Shown here: positions 37,562 to 45,176 of the stretch, piece by piece
Numbering within the stretch: the first letter of the stretch is position 1
Layout: each line of letters starts with the position of its first letter
NCBI RefSeq assembly: GCF_001887775.1
Contig: NZ_CP015519.1
Coordinates: 1,798,001 to 1,862,000 of the forward strand
From: Syntrophotalea acetylenivorans
GTDB taxonomy: Bacteria > Desulfobacterota > Desulfuromonadia > Desulfuromonadales > Syntrophotaleaceae
Length of the DNA: 64,000 bases
Direction: 5' to 3'
Notes under the pieces: generated by a model
Database searches by the model: none
Seen by the model: the letters and a program-made list of their open reading frames with translations, nothing else
What the model was told of the DNA's origin: nothing
Program-made: the position numbers and the translations under genes

Positions 37562-38431
37562 TCAGTCCGTTGGATAGATCAAGGTCAACTCGCCAAAAAC
37601 AGCACGAAAAGTCATTGGCAGGCGGCCGTGATAATCGCCATCGAGTTGAACCGCGGCTTTGGACCCGGCGAATGTGAGTTCTCGCCCCTTAAAACGCCAG
37701 ACCTCTCTTTCGGTCAGGGGCCTGCCAAAAGCAACCTTGAGCATGCTGTACAAAAATCCGAGGCGCCCCCTGCGACGAAACAGGCAGACCTCCAAGGTAT
37801 CGTCTTGTAACGACGCTTCCGGGGTAATGGAAAAACGGCCGCCGTAGTAGCGACCGTTACCGATAACGGCGGAACTTCCTTGATAGCGGCGACCCTGTTC
37901 ATCGACGGCCTCAATGATCCCGGGTACAGAGCGCAGCAAAACCTTAAGAGAACTTACCAGGTAGGCCAACTTACCGACTCGGCGTTTCAACGGTAGACTA
38001 ACTCCGGCGACCACCTCGGCATCGAAACCGATGCCGGCCATAAGCAAAAACCGGGTATCCCCAGCCAGACCGAGACACACCGGTCGGGGATGGCCACGCA
38101 AGGCCACGGCGCAGGCCTGCTCCACGTCGAAAGGAATACCTACCTCAAGAGCGAAGACGTTGGTGGTCCCGAAAGGAATGAACGCCAGCGGAATGGCTGA
38201 CGGGGCCAATCCGTTGATCACCTCATTGAGAGTACCATCACCGCCGGCAGCTATAATGCGGTCGAAACCGGCCGATTTCGCAGCGATCGCGGCCTGCATG
38301 GCATCGTTGCGTTTTTCCGTCAGCACAAGATCAACCGTGGCGCCGGCGGACTGCAGGCAGGCGACCGCACAATCTATTTTATTTCGCGCATCACCACCGG
38401 CCACCGGATTGGCAATCAGTTTGATTTTCAT
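37562..38431 (-). CDS. Diacylglycerol/lipid kinase family protein (YegS/BmrU type)
   Basis: The 289-residue protein has the DAGK catalytic motif IIAAGGDGTLNEVINGL, and IPFGTTNVFALEVGIP in the NAD-kinase-like domain. The C-terminal beta domain (AVIGNGRYYGGRFSITPEAS, GDYHGRLP) is typical of YegS/DgkB lipid kinases. It likely phosphorylates a lipid alcohol using ATP. The first residues MKIKLIANPVAGG hold the N-terminal nucleotide motif. It stands alone between nudC and the small secreted protein. Confidence 0.9.
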   Translation of the reverse strand: MKIKLIANPVAGGDARNKIDCAVACLQSAGATVDLVLTEKRNDAMQAAIAAKSAGFDRIIAAGGDGTLNEVINGLAPSAIPLAFIPFGTTNVFALEVGIPFDVEQACAVALRGHPRPVCLGLAGDTRFLLMAGIGFDAEVVAGVSLPLKRRVGKLAYLVSSLKVLLRSVPGIIEAVDEQGRRYQGSSAVIGNGRYYGGRFSITPEASLQDDTLEVCLFRRRGRLGFLYSMLKVAFGRPLTEREVWRFKGRELTFAGSKAAVQLDGDYHGRLPMTFRAVFGELTLIYPTD

Positions 38432-38732
38432 TACGTTCCCCCCACTGCCAGCAATGTTTGATCGTTATGATTTCAACAGCAACCCCAGCGTACCAGCCCC
38501 ATCAATATGCCGGTTCAAAGATAGGTCTGCAAGACATTTTCCCTGCCCCCAAAAGGGTGTCCCACCAATAGCGTTTTACGCCCTCGCCTCTTCATCTTGT
38601 GTTGAGTACGAAAGCAAAAACCCGCAAGTGAACAAAAAAAATCGCCTCATTATTTAAATGGGCGACTCAACTTAACGGATTCTTAGTTACTTTGAATGGG
38701 AAGGAACGAGGAAACACAAGGCCTGACGGGGG
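38432..38732. other. Intergenic region between the lipid kinase and the small secreted protein
   Basis: No gene is recognised in this 300-bp interval. It holds the terminator at 38634-38667 for the gene upstream on the minus strand, and presumably the kinase promoter. Confidence 0.45.
38634..38667 (-). terminator. Intrinsic terminator of the small secreted protein gene
   Basis: Read on the minus strand, TCGCC...ATT pairs with AAT...GGCGA around a TAAAT loop and is followed by a run of eight T. It lies downstream of the gene at 38733-39092. Confidence 0.7.
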
Positions 38733-39092
38733 CTACCAGACCAGATGCAACTTGAGACCATAGGTCGGATTCAACAATTCATCGGCGGCTAAAACGATAC
38801 TCAAAGGACTGGTTGGCAAAGCAACATGCACCCCAGCGAAAGCGTTCGCCTCGGTAAAGGCCCGCTCCCTCAAAAGAGCCGGTTCCAGCTCGGGTGGCAC
38901 CTCGTTTTCAGTATCCGGAGCATAGCTCCCCGGATTGGCAGGAGCGGCGACCAGAGTCAATTCAACATTCTTTGTTGCAGATGAACGACCGGTATCGCTT
39001 GTGGCAGCGAGACTCAATTCGGCCGCGGAGGCGATCCCGGCAGCCATTGCCAAGAGTAGCATTATTTGGATTGTTGTCATAAGCTGTCTCAT
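38733..39092 (-). CDS. Small secreted protein of unknown function
   Basis: From ATG 39092 (AAAGGAAAGACCG upstream) the product has 119 residues with a clear signal peptide (TTIQIMLLLAMAAGIASA|AE). The mature part is ~95 residues, rich in A, P, L and T, ending in YGLKLHLVW, a possible outer-membrane C-terminal strand ending in an aromatic residue. No conserved domain is recognised. The frame to 39242 is discarded because its first 50 codons have no ribosome site and an odd Cys-rich content. Confidence 0.6.
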   Translation of the reverse strand: MRQLMTTIQIMLLLAMAAGIASAAELSLAATSDTGRSSATKNVELTLVAAPANPGSYAPDTENEVPPELEPALLRERAFTEANAFAGVHVALPTSPLSIVLAADELLNPTYGLKLHLVW

Positions 39093-39414
39093 CGGTCTTT
39101 CCTTTCCCGCCGAACAGCGCAAGCTTGCTGATACCGGCTGCATTTCTTCCTGGCAACTGTTATATTCAACAAAGGTGCCAACTCGACAGCATTGAAGGCA
39201 AAAACAGCTGCCAGGCCTTTTGCAGAGAGGCTTCACGGCCATACCCGGTCAAAACTCAAAATAGAGAGCCTACGGAAAGTGTGGCATTTAAACCACAGTC
39301 CTGCTCGGCAGAGTCACCCATCAGGTCAAAACGCGAACATTTTTGACAATTCTCGACCACAGCCTGCGAATGCGAATTAACAATCGCTTACCGCAGACCT
39401 GAAACGACGGCAAT
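39093..39414. other. Intergenic region between divergent genes (about 320 bp)
   Basis: The interval separates the secreted-protein gene and the phosphatase gene, which point away from each other, so both promoters should be here. No convincing ORF, RNA or promoter pair is visible. Confidence 0.4.
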
Positions 39415-40077
39415 ATGACCATTCCAGAGCTACTAAAAGAGTCGAAAACAGGCAGGCTTCTGGCAGTAGGGGACATCCACGGCTGCCTCGACCTTCTGCA
39501 GCAACTGATGCAGAAGGTCGCTCCGCACGGGGACGATCAGGTTATCTTCTTGGGAGACTATATAGACCGCGGGCCCGATTCCCGCGGAGTGATCGACTAC
39601 CTGCTCGACTTTCGCGAGCAATGGCCGAAAACAATCTTTCTCAAAGGCAACCATGAAGCGATGCTTCTCAACTTTCTAGATGGGCACGAGCGCCTGCGCT
39701 ATCTGTTGAACGGAGGCGAAACCACCCTGTACGGCTATCGGGAGAAGGGACGATTGGCCATCCCACAGGACCATCTGCAATTTTTTCGCGATTTGCGCCT
39801 CTATTTTGAAACGGAGCATTATTTCTTTGTCCACGCTGGACTTCGACCGGGCGTTTCGCCACAAGACCAACAAGAGGAAGACCTGCTATGGATTCGCGAA
39901 GACTTCCTCAAGTCCGATTATCGCTGGGGCAAGACCATCGTGTTCGGTCATACCCCCATGCGCAAACCGCACCTCAAACCTGAGCGAATAGGCCTGGACA
40001 CCGGCGCAATTTACGGCCGATGCTTGAGCTGCTGCGATGTCACTTGCCGCAAAATCTGGACAGCCCAAGCACAATAA
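39415..40077 (+). CDS. Metallophosphoesterase (serine/threonine phosphatase / symmetrical Ap4A hydrolase-like)
   Basis: The 220-residue protein contains the PPP-family motifs: GDIHG (residues 19-23), GDYIDRG, KGNHEAML and, near the C-terminus, FVHAGL and VFGHTPM. These ligands bind two metal ions. The size and the motif VFGHTP fit PrpA/PrpB-type protein phosphatases or ApaH-like enzymes; the substrate cannot be told apart from sequence. The start ATG 39415 has no strong ribosome site. It converges with the U32 gene. Confidence 0.88.
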   Translation: MTIPELLKESKTGRLLAVGDIHGCLDLLQQLMQKVAPHGDDQVIFLGDYIDRGPDSRGVIDYLLDFREQWPKTIFLKGNHEAMLLNFLDGHERLRYLLNGGETTLYGYREKGRLAIPQDHLQFFRDLRLYFETEHYFFVHAGLRPGVSPQDQQEEDLLWIREDFLKSDYRWGKTIVFGHTPMRKPHLKPERIGLDTGAIYGRCLSCCDVTCRKIWTAQAQ

Positions 40078-40118
40078 TAAGCTTAAAAATCATTTCGACT
40101 GACGGTTGCAAATCATTA

Positions 40119-40160
40119 TTGACGACGCCGCAAAAGCTTCATGCGGTGGCTAAAGCATCA
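40119..40160. repeat. Possible relic of dispersed repeat family A
   Basis: The first half resembles the reverse of the right end of repeat A (TTGACGACGCCGCAAAAGC compared with TTGATGGCGTCGCAAAAAG). The second half, GGTGGCTAAAGCATCA, resembles its left end. The core is missing. As with other copies, it abuts the TGA stop of a minus-strand gene. The evidence is a short match only. Confidence 0.35.
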
Positions 40161-41381
40161 TCCTTTCTTCGCTGCCACCTGCCGACGAAGCAAATCACCG
40201 GGCTGGGTACCAGTCGGCAAATGCATGACAATTTGAGAGTTGGGTTGCGCAACGGTCAATGGCTGCTCTTTTTCGGACGCCAAGGAACCGACACAAAAAC
40301 TCCCCTGGCGCATTCCGGGGCCGATCAGCTCCAGCTCCTCGCCAGGGAAAAACCGATTACGTCCTTCGACAACACCTCGTCCATCCTCACTGACCGACCG
40401 CACCACACCGACAAAATCATGGCTGCGCCGATAGATGGAATCGCCGCTGTGGACCTGGGCGTTTCCGGCCTCGGTCAAAAAACCGCTGCCATAGGGCCTG
40501 TGACTGACTTTTTCCAATTCCTGCCGCCAGGAAGGGTCACAGCGGTAGCTTGCCGGATCGGCCAGATAACAGTCGAGGGCGGCCCGATAGACGCGGGTTA
40601 CCGCCGCAACATAGTAACAGCCTTTCATTCGTCCTTCGATTTTCAAACTATCGACCCCGGCATCAACCAACTGGGGCAGATAGTCGATCAAGCAGAGATC
40701 TTTGCTGTTTAATATATAGCTGCCACGGGAATCCTCTTCGACAGGCATGTATTCGCCGGGGCGGGTTTCCTCCACCAAGGCATATTTCCAGCGGCAGGAT
40801 TGAGCGCACAGACCACTGTTAGCGCTGCGATCAACCAGGGCTGCAGACAACAGACAGCGTCCAGAATAAGCCACACACTGGGCCCCGTGGATAAAAACCT
40901 CAAGCTCCGCGGTAGTCGTATCCCGGACTCTCCTGATTTCTTCCAGCGTCAATTCCCGGGCCAGATTGACACGTCGGACCCCGGCCGTCCTCCAAAATTC
41001 CGCAGCAGTGCCGCTGGTCGTATTGGCTTGAGTCGACAAATGAAGCTCGCGACCGGGGTCGACTCGCCGCACCGTGGCCAGCACGCCAGGATCAGCCACA
41101 ATATAGGCATCGAGATCAAGCGCTCTCAACTCTTCCAGGTAATGGCTCAATTCAGCCTGTTCCGCCGGCCGAAGATAGGCATTTAACGTCAGGTAAAGTT
41201 TTTTCCCGGCGGCATGAACCAGGTCTTTGGCCTCTTTTAACTGGGCCAGTCCAAAGTTTCCGGCAAAGGCCCGCAGACCAAAGTGGTCCCCTCCCAGATA
41301 AACCGCATCGGCCCCGTAAGCCAAAGCCATTTCCAGTTTTTCCAAGTCCCCTGCCGGGGCCAGTAATTCAGGATGACGCAT
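40158..41381 (-). CDS. U32 family peptidase-like protein (tRNA hydroxylation / collagenase-like)
   Basis: The 407-residue protein starts MRHPELLAPAGDLEKLEMAL and has the U32 signature ELEVFIHGAQCVAYSGRCLLS, the Cys pattern NSGLCAQSCRW and SLKIEGRMKGCYY, and a C-terminal beta domain. Relatives include TrhP, which hydroxylates tRNA wobble uridine, and RlhA for 23S rRNA. Most U32 proteins are now thought to be RNA-hydroxylation factors rather than peptidases. AAGGAGAAGG lies before ATG 41381. Confidence 0.88.
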   Translation of the reverse strand: MRHPELLAPAGDLEKLEMALAYGADAVYLGGDHFGLRAFAGNFGLAQLKEAKDLVHAAGKKLYLTLNAYLRPAEQAELSHYLEELRALDLDAYIVADPGVLATVRRVDPGRELHLSTQANTTSGTAAEFWRTAGVRRVNLARELTLEEIRRVRDTTTAELEVFIHGAQCVAYSGRCLLSAALVDRSANSGLCAQSCRWKYALVEETRPGEYMPVEEDSRGSYILNSKDLCLIDYLPQLVDAGVDSLKIEGRMKGCYYVAAVTRVYRAALDCYLADPASYRCDPSWRQELEKVSHRPYGSGFLTEAGNAQVHSGDSIYRRSHDFVGVVRSVSEDGRGVVEGRNRFFPGEELELIGPGMRQGSFCVGSLASEKEQPLTVAQPNSQIVMHLPTGTQPGDLLRRQVAAKKG

Positions 41382-41536
41382 ATACGGTCCTTCTCCTTAT
41401 AAAAACCAATTGGGACCAGGATGTCCCCACAGGATGCCTTATTCATTTGGTGAACAACTTTTCTTCGGCATTCAAGGTATCACAAAAACCCCTCCCAGGG
41501 GAAAGACAGCGGATACTCCGAGCGCCCATTCCCCCC

Positions 41537-41563
41537 TTGACAAGTGCCTAAAAAGCCTATAAT
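41537..41563 (+). promoter_or_regulatory. Candidate sigma-70 promoter of the CpoB-like gene
   Basis: TTGACA (41537-41542), 15-base spacer and TATAAT (41558-41563), both perfect hexamers, lie about 65 bases ahead of ATG 41629. The spacer is two bases shorter than optimal. Confidence 0.6.
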
Positions 41564-41628
41564 TTTCTAACCAATTAACCCACCCCTCAGGTTGCAGGCG
41601 GCGAACTGGCTGCCCGAACAGGATTGCA

Positions 41629-42297
41629 ATGAATTCTAAATCACACTTCATAACAGTGCTGTCAACAGTCGTTTTTCTCGGCGGCTGCGCCATCCCGCCC
41701 CAGACTCAAAACAGCCCCAGCGTGCTAAAGGATATCGCTCGGCTGAACAACAGCCAGCAGCAACTGGATCACCGAATCGACCAACTGCAGCAGCAACTGC
41801 AATTGGTAGAAGCACGCCTTGAGGAACAACAAGCCACGACAGCCAAGTTACAGCAACTGGCAGCACAAAAGGGCACCGCAGGCTGGCAAAAGGCCGAACA
41901 AGCCTCCACATCCAAGCCCACATCAGCCCCCCAGGGTTCCCCGACAGAACTTTATTTGAAGGCTTTTGCCGATTATGCCGCTGGCCGCTACCAGCAGGCC
42001 ATCAAAGGCTTTGAAGCCTTTGTCGACAACTATCCGGGCAATGACTATGCAGGGAATGCGCAATATTGGCTCGGAGAATGCTACTACGCTCTTGAGGATT
42101 ACCAACAAGCGGCAACTGAATTTGAAAAAGCCGCCTATCAGTATCCTGAAAGCGGCAAAGCCCCTGAAGCCCTATGGAAAATGGTTCCGGCGCTGCGCCG
42201 CATGAATCAATTCGAACAGGCCCGGGATGCACTACAGCTGCTGCTTCGACGCTACCCGGAAAGTCCGGCGGCAGCCAGGGCAAAGGCTGGCAGCTGA
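41629..42297 (+). CDS. CpoB/YbgF-like Tol-Pal system lipoprotein
   Basis: The 222-residue protein has a lipobox (VFLGGCAIPP), a coiled coil with repeated QQL and EEQQ (about 35-80), a flexible linker, then tetratricopeptide repeats at ~105-215 (YLKAFADYAAGRYQQAIKGFEAFVDNYPGND and AQYWLGECYYALEDYQQAATEFEKA in separate units). CpoB couples outer-membrane constriction to peptidoglycan synthesis through TolA. tol-pal genes are not adjacent here. The ATG at 41629 lies ~65 bases after the promoter above. Confidence 0.88.
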   Translation: MNSKSHFITVLSTVVFLGGCAIPPQTQNSPSVLKDIARLNNSQQQLDHRIDQLQQQLQLVEARLEEQQATTAKLQQLAAQKGTAGWQKAEQASTSKPTSAPQGSPTELYLKAFADYAAGRYQQAIKGFEAFVDNYPGNDYAGNAQYWLGECYYALEDYQQAATEFEKAAYQYPESGKAPEALWKMVPALRRMNQFEQARDALQLLLRRYPESPAAARAKAGS

Positions 42298-42364
42298 AAA
42301 CCACAGACCGATAGCCACCAGGTTACCAGAAACATACTACATGTTTAATTTATAGGGGGGTCCC

Positions 42365-43372
42365 ATGACCATCTTTCAAAAAGCACTGTTACTCTGCTGT
42401 CTGCTGTTGCTGCCCCTTTCTGCTGCAGCCCAGCCTGAACCCCACATCTACACCATCAAGAAAGGGGATACCCTGTGGGGCATTTCACAACGTTTCATCA
42501 AAGACCCCTATTACTGGCCTAACCTCTGGTCTCACAACCCTTTTGTGACCAACCCGCACCTGATCTACCCGGGCCAGAAGGTAGCCATTTACGATGGCCG
42601 TATTGTTTTTCTGCCTGAGGTAATTGAAACCACCGAAACCGTTAAAACGGAAATGGCAGAGGAGCAACCTTTGCCAGAGCCACAGCCGGAACTGACCGTC
42701 AAAGCTCTTGGCAGCACCGAAGGTTTCGTCAGCCTCGGCCAACTGGAGGGCGCCGGAACTCTTATCGATGCCACGGACAACCGACTTCTCATGTCGGAAG
42801 GAGATCAGGTTTTTATTGAAATAGAAGCCCCAGAGGGCCTGCAGTCAGGCGATCTTTACACCTTGATCCAGATAGGCGACACGATCGAGCACCCGGTAAC
42901 GGGTAAAGCCCTAGGCCACCAGACCTCCGTGGTCGGCCAGGTCCGAATTGTTGAAACTACCCCACCGGTAGCCAGCGCCGTCATCGTACGCAGCGACAAG
43001 GAAATCGTCCGCGGAGCCCGGCTAATTCCAAGCAAGCTGCCTCAGCAGGTAGTTACCTTGAAAAAAGCTGAGCAACCTCTGAGCGGCTACATTATCGGTG
43101 GCGAGGACGAGAAGCTGGCCCTCAGCCAGCTCGATACCATCTACGTCGATCTTGGATACCAGGACGGCTTGCAGGAAGGCAACATGCTTTATATCACTCG
43201 CCCCCGCAAACAAACCGAGGCGGCCCTGAAGGGTCATAACCTGGCTCTGCCTGATGCCCTGCTCGGGGCAGCCGTGGTGCTAAGCACCCATGCCGATACG
43301 GCAGCAGCCCTGATTCTCAAGTCGACCCAGGCCATCTATGCCGGCGACCGCGTCATCACCCCGGCCGAATAG
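42365..43372 (+). CDS. Secreted LysM-domain protein
   Basis: The 335-residue protein has a signal peptide (LLLCCLLLLPLSAAAQ) and an N-terminal LysM motif for peptidoglycan (HIYTIKKGDTLWGISQRF; NPHLIYPGQKVAIY). A ~250-residue C-terminal part has several short beta domains (GDQVFIEIEAPEGLQSGDLY; GYQDGLQEGNMLYITRP). This architecture is common in deltaproteobacteria next to YbgF-like genes and is probably envelope-associated. TAGGGGGGTCCC precedes the ATG at 42365. Confidence 0.85.
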   Translation: MTIFQKALLLCCLLLLPLSAAAQPEPHIYTIKKGDTLWGISQRFIKDPYYWPNLWSHNPFVTNPHLIYPGQKVAIYDGRIVFLPEVIETTETVKTEMAEEQPLPEPQPELTVKALGSTEGFVSLGQLEGAGTLIDATDNRLLMSEGDQVFIEIEAPEGLQSGDLYTLIQIGDTIEHPVTGKALGHQTSVVGQVRIVETTPPVASAVIVRSDKEIVRGARLIPSKLPQQVVTLKKAEQPLSGYIIGGEDEKLALSQLDTIYVDLGYQDGLQEGNMLYITRPRKQTEAALKGHNLALPDALLGAAVVLSTHADTAAALILKSTQAIYAGDRVITPAE

Positions 43373-43422
43373 GCGTCCATCACCAACTACGCTCCCCAGG
43401 GTGCGCAAAATACCATGACCGC

Positions 43423-43461
43423 AAAAAGGATTGAATAGCCGTTCAATCCTTTTTGTTTTAC
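43423..43461 (+). terminator. Intrinsic terminator after the LysM gene
   Basis: AAAAAGGATTGAA (43423-43435) pairs with TTCAATCCTTTTT (43442-43454), followed by GTTTTA. It ends the upstream transcript just before dprA and limits dprA's start to ATG 43477, because a TTG at 43453 lies in the stem. Confidence 0.8.
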
Positions 43462-43476
43462 CCTCCGGCAACTATC

Positions 43477-44589
43477 ATGACCAAAGAGCAACAGGATTGG
43501 CTGCGTCTGCATTTGACCAGCGGCCTCGGCCGCACCGGACTGATCCGCCTGATGGATGCCTTCGGGTCACCGGCAACAATCCTTGCTGCCGGCCCGGACG
43601 CCTGGCAGCAAAAGGCCGGAATTCGGCCGGTGGTGGCAGCAGCATTGCCGGCTCCTCATTCCCCCCAACTGCTACAGACCACCCAGCGCCTTGCTGAGTT
43701 GGGTGTTTCTATCATCACCTTCTGGGACCAACAGAACTATCCCTCCGTTCTGCGCACCATCTATGATCCACCTTCCCTGCTCTATGTCCTCGGTTCCCTT
43801 CCTCAGCAACAAGCCTTTGCCGTGGTCGGTTCCCGCAGCGCCTCTCCCTCCGGAAGGCGTCTGACGTCGGAAATCTGCGCTGAACTGGCAGCTCGCAATA
43901 TCACCGTGGTCAGTGGCCTGGCACGCGGCATCGACAGCGCCGCCCACCAGGGCGCTCTTGAGACAGGACGCACCGTAGCAGTCCTTGGGTGCGGCATCGA
44001 TGTGGTCTATCCGCCGGAAAACGCCGACCTGGCTCAGGATATTATTGCCCAAGGCGCAATCGTCTCTGAATATCCGCCCGGCACACCACCGCTGGCAGGA
44101 CATTTCCCGGGCCGTAATCGTATCATCAGTGGTTTGGCCAAGGGAGTGCTGATTGTTGAAGCAGCCGAAAAAAGCGGTTCCCTGCTAACCGCTGATTTCG
44201 CTCTGGACCAGGGGAGGGAAGTCTTTGCAGTGCCCGGACCGGTCTACGCAAAGACCAGTAGCGGGACCAATCGATTGCTTAAAGACGGCGCCCATCTGGT
44301 TACCGAAGCGAGAGATATACTCGAGGTACTCTGGCCCGCCTCAGCAACAGATCTGCCAATCCTGGCCGACGACCCGTTGCCGGAACGGTTGAGCAGCAAA
44401 CAGTTGACGGTGTATCAAAGTCTGGGCGAAGAGCCGCTCCACATTGACGAACTGGCCAGGAAATGCTCCTTGACAGCTATGGAGCTTTCGGCTATTTTAC
44501 TGCACCTAGAACTCGAAGGTGGAGCAGAACAGCTCCCCGGAATGCGCTATATCCGTAAAAGAACCCCCAGGCAGCGCGGAGGTTTATGA
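43477..44589 (+). CDS. dprA: DNA processing protein DprA/Smf
   Basis: DprA loads RecA on incoming single-stranded DNA in natural transformation and is present in many non-competent bacteria. The 370-residue protein has an N-terminal helix-hairpin-helix region, the Rossmann-fold core with VVGSRSASPSGRR, VVSGLARGIDSAAHQGALE, TVAVLGCGIDVVYPPEN, and a C-terminal winged-helix domain (PLHIDELARKCSLTAMELSAI). It overlaps smg by four bases. The ATG at 43477 is the start. Confidence 0.95.
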   Translation: MTKEQQDWLRLHLTSGLGRTGLIRLMDAFGSPATILAAGPDAWQQKAGIRPVVAAALPAPHSPQLLQTTQRLAELGVSIITFWDQQNYPSVLRTIYDPPSLLYVLGSLPQQQAFAVVGSRSASPSGRRLTSEICAELAARNITVVSGLARGIDSAAHQGALETGRTVAVLGCGIDVVYPPENADLAQDIIAQGAIVSEYPPGTPPLAGHFPGRNRIISGLAKGVLIVEAAEKSGSLLTADFALDQGREVFAVPGPVYAKTSSGTNRLLKDGAHLVTEARDILEVLWPASATDLPILADDPLPERLSSKQLTVYQSLGEEPLHIDELARKCSLTAMELSAILLHLELEGGAEQLPGMRYIRKRTPRQRGGL

Positions 44590-45071
44590 CCGGGAACCCA
44601 CTGAAAGAACGTGTGCTGGCTATCGTCAGCATTATCGCCCAATATGTCGCCGAAGAGAATCGGCTTCCTTCCAGTAGCGACATTGTCGAAGACCTGCTGG
44701 CTTCAGGTTTCGAAGCCGAAGAAATCGATGCCGCATTTCTCTGGATGGAAAACTTTTCCTCTCAGCAAAGCGACGTTTCAGCCAACCCCGAACTAACTAT
44801 TCCCAGCCAACGTATTTTTACTCGTGAAGAGTGTCAGGCCATTTCTTGCGAAGGTCGCGGTTTTTTGACACAGATACGGGGTCTGGGTATTCTTGATGAT
44901 GCTTCCCAGGAAGACATCATTCAAAAAGCCGTTCAGTTGGACGAGGACGAAATGACCCTCGCCGACGTGAAGAATCTGACCGCGTTGACCCTGCTTACCA
45001 AGTCTCACAACGATTGGTTGCGAGAGGTCGATTGCTTCATGGATGACGACTGGACGCGGCTCTATCATTGA
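44586..45071 (+). CDS. smg: Smg family protein (DUF494)
   Basis: The 161-residue protein matches Smg/DUF494: MTGNPLKERVLAIVSIIAQYV, an acidic middle section, then GFLTQIRGLGILDDASQEDIIQKAVQLDED and KNLTALTLLTKSH in separate segments. The gene commonly sits between dprA and topA, exactly as here; its function is unknown. The ATG overlaps the dprA stop (ATGA) and has GGAGG three bases upstream. Confidence 0.93.
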   Translation: MTGNPLKERVLAIVSIIAQYVAEENRLPSSSDIVEDLLASGFEAEEIDAAFLWMENFSSQQSDVSANPELTIPSQRIFTREECQAISCEGRGFLTQIRGLGILDDASQEDIIQKAVQLDEDEMTLADVKNLTALTLLTKSHNDWLREVDCFMDDDWTRLYH

Positions 45072-45176
45072 CGTTGTCAGACGGGCTGCGGACTCTGCAG
45101 CCCGTTTCTGTTAGAGCCTTGTTCGCAATCTTCTTATGGCCAGGCAATTTATTGCCTACAACCAATTGAGGCGTTC

